DNA of 21,534 nt from Rhizoclosmatium globosum (Eukaryota; Chytridiomycota; Chytridiomycetes; Chytridiales; Chytriomycetaceae), in contig MCGO01000388.1 of assembly GCA_002104985.1 (NCBI GenBank), forward strand, positions 1 through 21,534, read 5' to 3'. Numbering within the stretch: position 1 is the stretch's first letter; each line of letters opens with the position of its first letter. This document shows positions 7,719 to 17,411 of this stretch, piece by piece. The position numbers and the translations under genes were made by a program. Below the pieces are notes generated by a model. That model was not told the origin of the DNA. It made no database searches and worked only from the letters and a program-made list of their open reading frames with translations.

Positions 7719-10700
7719 ATGATAAATATGTACCATAGAACAAGAATTTCATTATTTATATTGCCATGGCAGTGGTGCCGTGAAGATACAGTTTTGGTGC
7801 CAAAACCGACCGAATTGCTCCATTTTCTTGTGAATCACCGACCCCCTGGCATTTTCTGCGACAGCACATCATCTTACGCCCCCATCAAGAAAACCCGCTG
7901 TATTTACTGGTTGTACATTGAGAGCATGCAAGATGGGAAAGCTGACTTCAGACTCGACATCCATCATGCCATTTTTCCGCCTCCAGCAGATCCACTCTAT
8001 CCATTCAAGCCTCCTCCCTTAAACAGTCTATACATTCAGTTTGACACTCAAGTTATGAGATCGCTAAACCGTCAAAATCAGTGTAAACCTATTCGAGCCA
8101 TGCAGCTAAATCATTTTGATCAACTTCTGAAACCTGCCACAATGCCTCACATATCTGCAATGCAAATGCCCAATACTGCCAATTTACCAATGTCACCTCA
8201 ACTTGCTGCTCCTTTTTCGCTCAAGTTATACGATTACCAAAGGAGAACTCTTGGTTGGATGGAGAACGTTGAGGATGGTCATGATTCAGTGTATTACAAT
8301 CCCAGAATGGTCAAGTTGGATGAGAGCACATATTTTGAGCGTCCAAAGATTGGTTATCACAATATAGTCAGTGCTGTTGGACAACTGTATTCTTTGGAGG
8401 AGGCAAAAAAGATTGCACCCTCTGTCAAAAGTGGTATTATTGCAGTGAGTATTATATGATATATCATTACACAACGTACTTGCTTAAAATGTTACAGGAC
8501 AAGCCAGGTGTTGGAAAGACCATCACCACCCTTGCTTTGTGTCAAACTCGACCATATACAAACCAAGAATTCCTGTACACTCTTGATCCAGTGACACTAA
8601 GATTCAAGTCAAAAGCAACTGTGATTTTTGTTCCCAACAATATTGCCAGCCAGTGGATGACAGAAATCAAAAAGTGCTTTGGTTCCTCTATCAATGCCAT
8701 TGAAATCAAGGGGAAACGTGGATATGAAACAACAAGGCTCAAGCAAATCCTTGAATGCGATATTGTCATTGTTTCTTACAACTTCCTCACAAACAACAGC
8801 TACATTGCAGGGAAAATCACTTCCAAGAGCCGCACATTAAACACACATTCTCCTGGAACAAACTTCTCTGTCAAAGAGACAGCTCAAAGATTCATTGATA
8901 ATCTTCCTGCAGGAAAGTTTGCTTTCTCTTGGATCCATTTCCATCGTGTGGTGTTTGACGAGTTTCATGAGATTGACAATAAGCATCAGGCAATCAAAAC
9001 ACAGCTTGAAATTATGAAGGGAGACGTAATGTGGGGTCTAACAGGCACACCAAAAGTTGATAATCAAGAGACAGTTGCTTCCTTTGCAACTTATCTCAAC
9101 ATCAATCTCTTGAATATTTGGGAGTATGTTCCACTGGATATGTCGCCTTGGTTGGGAACTTCTCTGTCTTGTAAAGAGTTTCTCATCAATCGTGTCCGTC
9201 GCAATGAGCCTGAAATTCTTTATCCACCTCCTGTATATGAGACTATCCGAGTCACCCAAACTGCCATGGAAATGTCTTTGTATCGCTCCAGTGCAACCAA
9301 CGGCAACTGTGCCAACATTGAAAACCTTGTCAAGCTGTGTAATCACTATCAAATTGGCAACAACTTGTTCCAAGAATCTAGCTCAGCAGCCTTGTCAATC
9401 AAACAAGTAACTCAACTTGTCCAAACCAATCGCAGTGCAAAAATCATGTCTCTCACCAAGCAAATTGAATGTCAAGTGAAAGTGATTGAACAATGTCTTG
9501 AAGCCATGGAGAAAGCAGTTGACCCAGATCTGCGCAAAGTATGCCAAATCTCGTACAAAAAGGCTCTTACTGAAGACTGCCAAATGAAAGAAGAGCTCCG
9601 ATCAACGCAGTCCCAGTTCAATTTTTTTCAGAACTTTTTGAATAGTTACAGAGCAGAGAACAACAAAATATTCTGCAGTGTATGTTTGGATGATGATATC
9701 CCCAAGGACAATTTGGGGTTGGTGCCATGTGGCCATGTCTTTTGTTGGGGGTGTGCGGAGGGAGTGGCAGATTGTAATCAAAAGTGTCCACAATGTATGA
9801 CACCAATCAAACAAGGGCAGTTGATGAAGTTGCAGCCTCCGACAGCAGCTTTGGAGGCACCAGAGCTGAGCTCAGAGCAGGTGGAGAATGACAATGGTGA
9901 CATGCTGGATCCTGATAAGGTGATGACTTTTGCGAGACACATATTATAATACTTACTATTTAAACCCATCAGTTTGGCTCCAAGATTCGTGAGTTAGTTC
10001 AATACCTCCAACGTGAAATGGCAGAAAATGATAATAATCGCTTCCTGGTCTTTATTCAATGGTCCGACTTGGCTGACCTTGTCTCAAAAGCATTGAACAC
10101 ATTTGGAATTGCAACTGCGCGCCTCAAAAGTGGATGGACTCAGCGAGAGGCAGCACTCAAAAAGTTTCGGGAGGGCTTGCCTTCAGGCAGTTTTGAGAAA
10201 GTGGTGGAATCTGAAGTTGGACTCGAGGATGAAAGCAAAAATGGTGTACTTATGGATGAATCTCTGGAATCCGAATTGAAGACTCAAATGGAGAAACCAA
10301 TGACAAATGATGTGAAGGGAAAAGGACGAGCTGTGCCTCTGGATTTGGAAGAGGCTCAGCCACTCCCACCAGGGACATCTGCACGTAAAACGAACCCTGG
10401 CACAGTTTTGGCTTCTGACAGGGACGATATGAAAGCTGAAGTTGGAGTGACTGAAAAAAAGAAAGGAGACGTCGTGCAACAACTTCTTTATTGCAGCCAG
10501 CAAAGAAATCTCGGAAGACAGTCAACTTCAAACCTGATGTATGTTTGAAGGAAGATAGCAGTATTGAGGATGAGAGTTTAGGGGAAGTCAAGACTGAGAA
10601 AACGGTATCTCAGGAATTGAAAGAGTTGGAATCCAAGGCTGTGAAGGTTTTGATGTTGTCTGCCAAGGATTCAGTCAGTGGCTTGAACTTGACAGAAGGT

Positions 10701-10905
10701 AAGCCATGACTTATTGAATACATCTTTATAGATAATTAACTAATTCTAAAAAGCCACACATTGCATAATTATGCATCCATTTCACGATAACAAGGAAGAC
10801 TATGCAATTGGTGCAGAGAAACAAGGAGTTGCAAGAACATTAAGAAATGGTCAAACCAAGACAGTGAAGATTGTGCAATTTGTGGTAGAGCAGACTGTGG
10901 AATAA
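7719..10905 (+). CDS. SNF2-family DNA-dependent ATPase with inserted RING finger
   Basis: Four exons: 7719-8444, 8498-9919, 9973-10698 and 10754-10905, with introns of 53, 53 and 55 nt, encode about 1008 residues. LYDYQRRTLGWM precedes Walker A GIIADKPGVGKT (split by intron 1). The DEXH box is DEFH at about residues 396-399, and motif III is WGLTGTP. A C3HC4 RING (CSVC...CGHVFCWGC...CPQC) occupies about 635-675, inserted before the second RecA lobe (FGSKIRELV, SGLNLTEATH, QGVARTLRNGQTK). This order is the Rad5/SHPRH-type arrangement of ATPases that also act as ubiquitin ligases in DNA damage tolerance. The role here is inferred from the family. One frame slip lies between about 10450 and 10490, probably in a 7-A run, in a charged linker. 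Beyond the stop TAA at 10903-10905 the frame stays open for 13 codons (EMHDRRIDKLKD) to another TAA. The 7719 ATG is provisional; an upstream exon is possible. Confidence 0.85.
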
Positions 10906-11218
10906 GAGATGCATGATCGACGCATAGACAAGCTCAAGGATTAATGAATTGGTAAAATGATTATGGAATTTTTGGGCTGTTTTGTGGCAGAATGAATTGA
11001 TCTTAAATAAAAGAATTTTGTTTTGTTAGACCTGTTTTAACATGATGTAATAGGAAGACACTGCTTCAGATTCAGAGGACCATTCATAGATAGGTAAGAT
11101 ACTTATTGACAGTTTCTTTGTCTGTATACATTGTGTGACACCTAAATGGAATCCAAGTATACATCACCAAATAATAGATGAGAGACCTTATTACATCAGT
11201 ATGCTGTATATTAAGATT
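10906..11218. other. Convergent 3' intergenic region
   Basis: This 313-bp AT-rich spacer lies between the 3' ends of the SNF2 gene (+) and bZIP copy E (-). The first 42 bases continue the SNF2 frame to a second TAA. After that I see only 3'-UTR-like sequence, including AATAAAAG near 11006, and no gene. Confidence 0.45.
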
Positions 11219-12381
11219 TTATGAGTTTGCTCTCTCAGCACGATCAATCAACTCCCTCATTTCCTTCCTCTTTCCTTCACGTGCGCTCTCTGCCAACACC
11301 CAAAACCTTGTCCTATCTTCCACTGAACACGCATCCTCCAGCTTTGCCTGCAATTCACGCATGATAAAAAAATTCTCTCCCCGTGGATCCAGGATGGCCG
11401 AATACCCATCCATAGCAAGTTCGCAAAACTCATCAATTGTGTCCCTGTGGAGAAACAAGCTCGGTATCTCGTGCATTGCGTCTTTGAGAGATTTTGTTCG
11501 AGGTGGGTCCATAAACCCAGCTGGTTTTGGATGCCGATAGCGTGGTTCGGTAGAGAGAATGAACTGGTCAAAGTATTTCTGTTTAATTTGCAAGGGATTT
11601 AAGGAAATCAGAACCTGTTCCCCGTAAAAATAATATAACAACGAAGAAACCATACCACATGACTTGAATTGCGCTGCTGAAATAAGCTAAATACTTCCAC
11701 AGCCTTCATTCGATCAATCAACGTGCATGTGTCAAACAAATCCGTGCACGTTCTCGCCATCCTCAATAAATGCCGCCTGGCAGTTTTGGAATCTGATATC
11801 TGAGTGTGTTCTGTAAGGAGAGTACAAAAGTCGTTGACAATCGATGATCCATGCAAAGACGGAAGTTGCTTGAGGGCAAGGATTGTGGAATCGATTTCCA
11901 TGGGTCCAAATAGTTCATACGAGGTTGGAAAACGGATTGTGGAAGCAGGTGAGGCAGATGTTGTGAGAATTGAGCTTGATGCATTCGCGGCTCGCAATTG
12001 ATCTTCGAGAACCCGGATCTGATCCATGCATATCGAAGTCTTTAATCGCTCTGTTGAGCATTGTAGACAGACTGAAGTGGAGGTGGAACTGGTAGCAATA
12101 GGCATATTGGTGTGTTGATCAAGTTGGTTCTGCCGTGATCGCAGCAGAGTAACTTCGGCTTCAAGAGAGTTGATGCGTGTTTGGAGAACAGGAATCTGAG
12201 ACGATGCTTCGAGTTCGGCTATTCGGCGTTCGAGATCGCTGATGTACGCAGCCTTCTTTTCCCTCAGTTTCCGCTGGTTCTCTCGATTCTGAGCTTGACG
12301 AGTCGAAACTGGTTCGGTTGAAGTTCGTTTACGGCCCTTTCCGCTGTGGGGATTGTAAGTTGATGATTGGTTGGATTCCAT
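11219..12381 (-). CDS. bZIP transcription factor paralogue E, intact
   Basis: Two exons (12381-11656 and 11614-11219) with a 41-nt phase-0 intron encode 373 residues. This is the reference copy for the cluster. Residues 9-19 (YNPHSGKGRKR) form a basic, NLS-like stretch. The basic region AQNRENQRKLREKK lies at 30-43, with Asn32 and Arg40 as the bZIP signature pair, and the zipper follows to about residue 87. CLQCSTERLKTSICMDQIRVLE (105-126) is a CxxC-headed second helix. The first alpha domain begins ELFGPMEIDST (156) and runs to the intron. The second, after the intron, contains DAMHEIPSLFLHRDTIDEFC and ends RAERANS. The two domains share a LPSL...DxFC pattern. It probably dimerises and binds DNA in the nucleus like fungal Yap-type factors, but Glu-Asn replaces the usual Ala-Ala after NR, so the site preference may differ. 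The C-terminal domains match no family I can name. Confidence 0.85.
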
Positions 12382-12565
12382 TGTTTTTGGGTGTGAACTC
12401 TTTTATTCGTTATTTTATGGCGCTGTTACGCCGGGAAAACAATCACTAAACGTATTCTTGGGGTGTTTTTTGGTGTGGTCTGAGGTTTGGTTGATATGCA
12501 TTATTTCAATCTTACAAATCGTACACAAGTAGCTTGGTCGCTTTTCCTAAATAGTAGAGTGCTCT

Positions 12566-12730
12566 TCAGCGTGCAGGAACGAAGAAAATGTCCACCCAAG
12601 AAGCTGCATGGGTCACAGGTGGGAGGCTCACCTTGACGGGAACACCAGAATGCGTCAACGGAGCACGCAAACCAGCTGCTTCTAACGCCTTATTCTTGCG
12701 ATTGCGGAGATCTTTCTTTGTTTGAGGCAT
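12566..12730 (-). CDS. Possible small basic protein, 54 residues
   Basis: ATG at 12730 opens MPQTKKDLRNRKNKALEAAG and continues to TGA at 12568-12566. The first 34 codons look well composed and basic. A good splice donor (AAG/GTGAGC) follows codon 34, so the true protein may continue in a downstream exon I could not find, with the remaining codons being intron. It lies between the start of bZIP copy E and the end of the methyltransferase gene. I do not recognise it. Confidence 0.35.
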   Translation of the reverse strand: MPQTKKDLRNRKNKALEAAGLRAPLTHSGVPVKVSLPPVTHAASWVDIFFVPAR

Positions 12731-12852
12731 TTGAATGAGTCGGTTTCGTGAGGAAAGGTGCCCACTTGTGCGATGCTTTTGTCAAGGAATCTGAAAAGAA
12801 AGAAAAGAGAGGACATTTATGAGTCATTCATGAAATTACTATTAAAAATTCT

Positions 12853-13563
12853 TTATTCTATTCGATGAGACACGTAAAATACATTGAATCGCTTGCATTG
12901 TACGTTCGCATCTGATTCTCCCAACACACCTTCACCAACCTCCTCCCTCTCGACAATAACTCTCCTGACAGCTAAATTATTCTCGATACATAAATCTTCA
13001 AATTCTTCTGCAAAGCAGCGATCCGGATCCACAATGAGTGCCTTTCCTGTCACAGGTGTCATCAGCGTTTTAAGCAAGCTGGCGATGGCTTTCACGGCAC
13101 GAGAAAGGTATAAAACATCCGCTCCGATAACCAGATCAGCAGGAATAAATGTCTGTGACGGAGAAAACCAATTGAGGGTAGCCGTTGAACAGTTTTCTTG
13201 CAGATTATTCAAAGTTATCGCATCACTTGCATTTTGCAGAGATTCGGTTGATGCATCAGTGAGGACCACTTTGGCATTGGGAAGGAGTGTAGCAGCGGTA
13301 AGACCAGCCAAACCTCGGCCCGTGCCAAGTTCGAGGATAGTTTGGATTGATGATGGATTGATGAAATCTTTTGGAGTGTCATTTGCAGCTTCAGTTGTAG
13401 GTGAAGGTATTGTTAACAGCCTATCAAGTTCTCTCGAAAGAACAATCCCAGAGTTCCATAGTTGATCCCATATCATTGCATTCTCTGTCTTTCCTGTGGC
13501 TTGGGTAGCTTCAACGGATTGGCGAGTCGTTAGCAGGACAGTGGTTCCGTTTGATAGCCGCAT
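12853..13563 (-). CDS. Family-16 (METTL21/23-like) protein N-methyltransferase
   Basis: A single uninterrupted exon of 236 codons. It is a seven-beta-strand SAM-dependent methyltransferase. Motif I is ILELGTGRGLAGLTAA (about residues 76-91), the acidic SAM ribose contact follows in VVLTDAS, and the post-motif DLVIGADVLY lies at about 143-152. WDQLWNSGIVLSREL just before motif I is typical of Methyltransf_16 enzymes. Those methylate lysines (or other side chains) on chaperones, elongation factors or similar proteins. The exact substrate cannot be read from the sequence. Length fits the family. The ATG at 13563 lies only 28 nt after the stop of the PP-loop gene on the same strand, so its promoter must lie in the upstream gene or the two are co-transcribed. 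The coding frame is clean. Confidence 0.8.
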   Translation of the reverse strand: MRLSNGTTVLLTTRQSVEATQATGKTENAMIWDQLWNSGIVLSRELDRLLTIPSPTTEAANDTPKDFINPSSIQTILELGTGRGLAGLTAATLLPNAKVVLTDASTESLQNASDAITLNNLQENCSTATLNWFSPSQTFIPADLVIGADVLYLSRAVKAIASLLKTLMTPVTGKALIVDPDRCFAEEFEDLCIENNLAVRRVIVEREEVGEGVLGESDANVQCKRFNVFYVSHRIE

Positions 13564-13591
13564 CCGATCTTTGAATGAACTTTATCCTTAT

Positions 13592-14775
13592 TTATTCAAC
13601 ATCTTTGTCCCACATATCCAAAAAGGATACTTTTGTATGAAACTCTCCCCGCTCACCCATCAAATCCACAGTCTCTGGGAAATCACTTCTCTCAACCAAA
13701 GACTTAGTGTACCGCACATTTCCTTCATCATCCTTCTCCAATCCTTCATCATTAACCCATTTTTTCATGACTTCATTCTCCATTGCAGAGAACGAGATCC
13801 GTATTTCATACTCTTCACACAATTCCCACAACCTCGGCAACAGATTCTTCTGAAAGTCTAATTCAAAGAGGGGAAATCGGCATGGATACAAGTTGCTGAA
13901 TGACAACTCTCGCCACGCCCTGATATCCTCAAGGAACAAGTCTCCGAAAACAAGGTATTGGATTGTGCTCGATTTACTCGAATCAAGAGCACTCATTTCT
14001 CGAGATAACTGCTCCAATGCGTCCGTGATTGTCTTAATGTACGTTTCGTTCTTGGAATCAGCTCCACGAGGCACCAAAAGCAATGGCAGGTTGAGACATG
14101 AGGCTTGTGCTGAAATATCACCAATGGAGATATTTTGGATTGGAACCTTTGAGGTTTCTGCATCAAAAGTTGTGAGAAGAACGATGGAAGCTTTCGGGCC
14201 AGCGTTTTGAAGCAAAGTCGAGAGGGTGAGGAAAGAATCCTTTCCACCAGACCAGAAAAGAACAATTAAACCATCCGCAGATTCAAACTCTTGTTTCGAT
14301 GAAAAGCGGGAGTCTGGAAGAGTTGTGATTGTTGTGGAGTTGCGAATGGAATCGAGAGTTCCTTTCTTTGTTGCGGACGGTTTTAGGAATACAGGAGACT
14401 TGATTTTGTTCTTTCTGCGAGTGGAGTCTTTTACTCTGGAGTGGCCATATGGACAGTGGCGACATGCATTTCCCTATAGTTTTGGGGGTGAGATTCAAGG
14501 GGGAAACATGAACCGCCTCTTACACAACACTCCTGCTTCTCCTTCAGGTACCAGGCAGTCATGACAGAGTAGCCAGTCGCAGGATCGTCATACATTTGCT
14601 GTTTGGCAGCACATGCCGCAGTGTGAGCTTCCTCAATCTCAACATCAAAGTCACGCTTTTTTGGAGGAGCTGGTTCTTCTTCCTTCAGCTTCTTGGCTTC
14701 TTCCTTTGATTCCACGGCCAGTAATAGTTGTTGAGTTGACTGGCGAATCTTCCCTCTTTCTCTGTTATACATCAC
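13592..14775 (-). CDS. DUF5522 / PP-loop ATPase fusion protein
   Basis: Two exons, 14775-14524 and 14473-13592, with a 50-nt phase-0 intron at 14474-14523 (GTAAGA...TATAG), give 377 residues. After a charged helix (KEEAKKLKEEEP) comes a DUF5522-type module: DDPATGYSVMTAWYL, then CC (83-84) joined across the intron to GNACRHCPYGH, a four-Cys cluster likely to bind metal. A Ser/Thr linker leads to LIVLFWSGGKDSFLTL, with the PP-loop SGGKDS at 159-164, and an adenine-nucleotide alpha-hydrolase-like fold with LPLLLVPRG and YLVFGDLFLEDIRAW. The second half resembles the diphthine-ammonia-ligase (Dph6-like) ATP-binding superfamily. The actual substrate is unknown. The SGGKDS exon lacks its own ATG, and splicing restores CRHCPYG, so the fusion is well supported. 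Another ATG at 14902 followed by a possible 69-nt intron is one base out of frame with this start. Confidence 0.8.
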
Positions 14776-14970
14776 CCAATTGCAAGTTAGACTGCATCTT
14801 CTCAGAAAACATTGCTATTGGTATCAATACCTTATTAATACTATCTTTGGCATTGTTCGTGGACGTTTGTAGGCTTTGATCGGTATCTGAGGTGCTGACC
14901 ATCTTGATTTTGGACAAACAAAAACACATGAAATGGAATCAGTATTTTAAAATACTTCATTCATATCAGA

Positions 14971-16492
14971 TTACTTTGGCAATGGTTCCCCAAGTGTCTC
15001 CTTTAAAGTATCCTCACTTCCATCAACTGGCTCATTCTCTTTCTCTCGTTGTTCTTCTATCAACCCCTTCACAAACTGCAAGCACGCATTTCCCTCATCT
15101 ATGTCGGTAAAATCAACGCTCTGAAAGTTACATCTTGGGTCACAGCATAGCAGTTTGACGTTATCCAAGAATCCAAAAAGAACGGCATCCCGTAGACCAA
15201 ACGTAGGGTTACATCGTCCATCTCGCAAAAGAATACATAAGACAGATGCATGTCTTCGATTACACGCAATCCGAAGCAATTCATCCGATGGAATCACCCT
15301 CGAATCCGAAAGTAGTCGTTCAACAATCAGTGCGTGATTATTCTCACACGCTTTTCGCAGGCAAGTTTCAGTCGGCGAACAACGAGGATCCATCAGAAGA
15401 TGGTTCACAATATTCAGGTGTCCGTGTTCACAAGCAAGGTTTAGACATACGTTTTCAGAAACGGATGGATCCACGAATGGATGCATGAGAAGAGCGACAA
15501 GGGCTTCGAAATGACCGTTTGTGCATGTAAGACGCAACGGAAGGTTGTTGCGAGAACATGGATCAATGGAGGGATGTGTGAGAAGGAGACGAATTATTTC
15601 CGTGTGGCCGTGTTCGGCGGCTTTTACGATAGCGTAATTATCTTGAGCCGCAGGATTTGTGCTGGGATGGAATAGTAAGAGTTTGGCACAGGAAATGTGG
15701 TTATGTTCACAGGCACGACGGAATGCTGAATGTGAATTTGTTGTTGCGTCTGTTCGGGAGTCGGAGAGAAGTAATGAAAGCGATTCTGGGTGGCCATGGC
15801 GAGATGCCAGGCGTAATGAGGCGTTGTTGTTTGCGGATGGATTGATTTTAGGATGCTGAAGGAGAAGTGTGAGGACGTTTGTGTGTCCGTACTTTGCAGC
15901 CAGCTGGAATGTACGGCAGTTATTAAGGGAAGGGTCCACTTTCAAATTCGTTAGATATCAGAAAGGTTATGACCAAGGAGGAATCACCTTTCTCAAGTAA
16001 AAGTGGAACGGCATCAGCGTGTCCGAAACGGCAAACCCATGAGAAAACTACATTCCAAGATAGTTTCGCACACGGTTTCGATGAGGTAATGAGCTTCTCG
16101 TTTTCGTGTGCAATCAATAGCTGGACCAGATGTGCAGCTTCCCTACCAGACGACAATTTGAGAAGGGCAAACACTTCGACATGAGACGGCTTCGAAACTG
16201 GTGCAAATTCGACAAACAGTTCTCTAAGAAGTGCAGCTTTGTACGAAAGCGGAATACTGTCAAACTCAGGAGCCACAGTCCGGGCCACCAGTTTGAGAGC
16301 GGCTCCCCGAGAAACAATGTCTTTAGTCACGTACTTGAGGACTTGTCTGCGTACGTGGATCAGGGCAAAGCGGAGGTCGAGCAGAATAGCTGAGAATACT
16401 CGCGAAAGAAGGAGCACGCGGCCAATGCTGATTCCAAGGGGTAATTCACACAGAATCTGCATAATCGTTTCAACTGGAAGCTGTTGGAGCAT
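14971..16492 (-). CDS. F-box-like ankyrin-repeat protein
   Basis: Two exons, 16492-15988 and 15938-14971, with a 49-nt intron (15939-15987) encode 490 residues. The N-terminus MLQQLPVETIMQILCELPLG has the LPxExxxxIL core of an F-box. After a helical linker, at least nine ankyrin repeats follow from about residue 165 (QLAAKYGHTNVLTLLLQHP, LRLASRHGHPESLSLLL, FRRACEHNHISCAKLLL and so on), ending in an acidic tail. Splicing joins LLLEK to VDPSLNN and restores a repeat. F-box/ankyrin proteins usually recruit substrates to SCF ubiquitin ligases, with the ankyrin stack binding the client; that role is inferred. The frame is intact. The start faces the gene at 16576 head to head over 83 bp. Confidence 0.82.
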
Positions 16493-16575
16493 TGTGTTGG
16501 GTAATTATCTGTCAATGAGTGGAGTTTGTTGCCACGTTTTTCTGATACTTCCAAAAACAGACACAAGATCAATTC
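16493..16575. promoter_or_regulatory. Divergent promoter region
   Basis: These 83 bp separate the ATG of the F-box/ankyrin gene (-) from the ATG of the mitochondrial-type membrane protein gene (+). Both genes must share this region or use promoter sequence within each other's transcribed part. No TATA box or other named motif is convincing. Confidence 0.4.
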
Positions 16576-17186
16576 AATGGACCACCTTTTTGCCCTTCCA
16601 TCATCGACTGAGGATCAAGCTCACTCGCACGAAATCCTGCACATTCACACTGCGCATCGTACCGTGAATGCCCTTGCTGCGGTTACCACTGTTGGAATCT
16701 TTGCCCGAAAGCTTATTGCGAAGAACACTCCGCCCTTGGGCGCCTCGCTTTTGCGTGAAATGCCGTGGCGGTTCTGCTTGGTATCACTGGTGGAGCCGTT
16801 CTCACCGAGCTCAAGGTAAATATGTGGTGTAATTGGGCGATGCAGAGTGCGCTCTTCCCTGCCACATATGGCTTACTCATCCATCTTACTCTGATTCGAT
16901 CATTAGATGCAAGAGAAGGCTCCAATTGAATGGCAGGATCGTGCCTGGAGAATCCTCCAGAACAAGGGCCAGAATGAGATTGATGTCTGGTCACGGCCGG
17001 TGCCAACTGCTGGATTCACTCTCTTTGGATTGACCACTGGAAAGAAGGGGGATTCTTGGTTCGCTCGTTGGGAGGTGTTGGTTTGGGATCCGTTATTGGA
17101 ATCGCTTCCCTTTCGCCTACAAGAAGGCTGACGAGTTCGGATACGTTGATGAGCTCAAGAAGCAGTGGAAGCAGGCTCAACAGTAG
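16576..17186 (+). CDS. Probable mitochondrial inner-membrane subunit, complex I NUXM-like
   Basis: Two exons, 16576-16815 and 16907-17186, with a 91-nt intron. The frames join MDHLFALPSSTEDQ, NALAAVTTVGIFARKLI and VAVLLGITGGAVLTELK. After the intron come DRAWRILQNKGQNEIDVW, GLGSVIGIASL and YKKADEFGYVDELKKQW, ending AQQ. With corrections it gives about 167 residues and three hydrophobic segments. The order of a membrane hairpin, the conserved-looking 'RAWRILQNKGQ' stretch, another membrane segment and a charged tail suggests a fungal complex I accessory subunit of NUXM type. That name is tentative. Three one-base slips lie near 16764, in GGGGG at 17047-17051 and in CCCTTTCG at 17108-17114. In each, one extra base restores the frame, and two are in homopolymers. 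A gene of this kind should be functional, so sequencing deletions are the likeliest cause. Confidence 0.55.
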
Positions 17187-17411
17187 AATTTCCAGCAACT
17201 TTTTATTGTTCTTTTTCGGTTGGTTGGATGGCTCCGAAAAGCCTCATTTGTTGAATCATAAGGAAGAAACAGCTTCGCAGACATTCAATATGAATAATGA
17301 CCTCTTATTTACGTTAATTACTATTTCGTGACGCCGATTGTCGGATACAAACAAGAAGAAGGGAGATTGTCAACAAGTGTTCCCTCAAAACAAAAGCACA
17401 AAAAAGCGAGT

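Noticed and set aside
6841..10905. Reassigned TAA codon, suggested by two in-frame TAAs
   Set aside because: Clean genes in the window (F-box/ankyrin, PP-loop, bZIP E) use TAA as their terminal stop and have none internally.
12884..13465. 193-codon open frame on the plus strand
   Set aside because: It lies wholly antisense to the intact methyltransferase, which has all family motifs; the plus-strand text is Ser/Thr/Arg-rich and motif-free.
14832..14902. Additional first exon of the PP-loop fusion starting at 14902
   Set aside because: The candidate 69-nt intron leaves the reading frame one base off, and the protein has a usable ATG at 14775; it would need a sequence correction.
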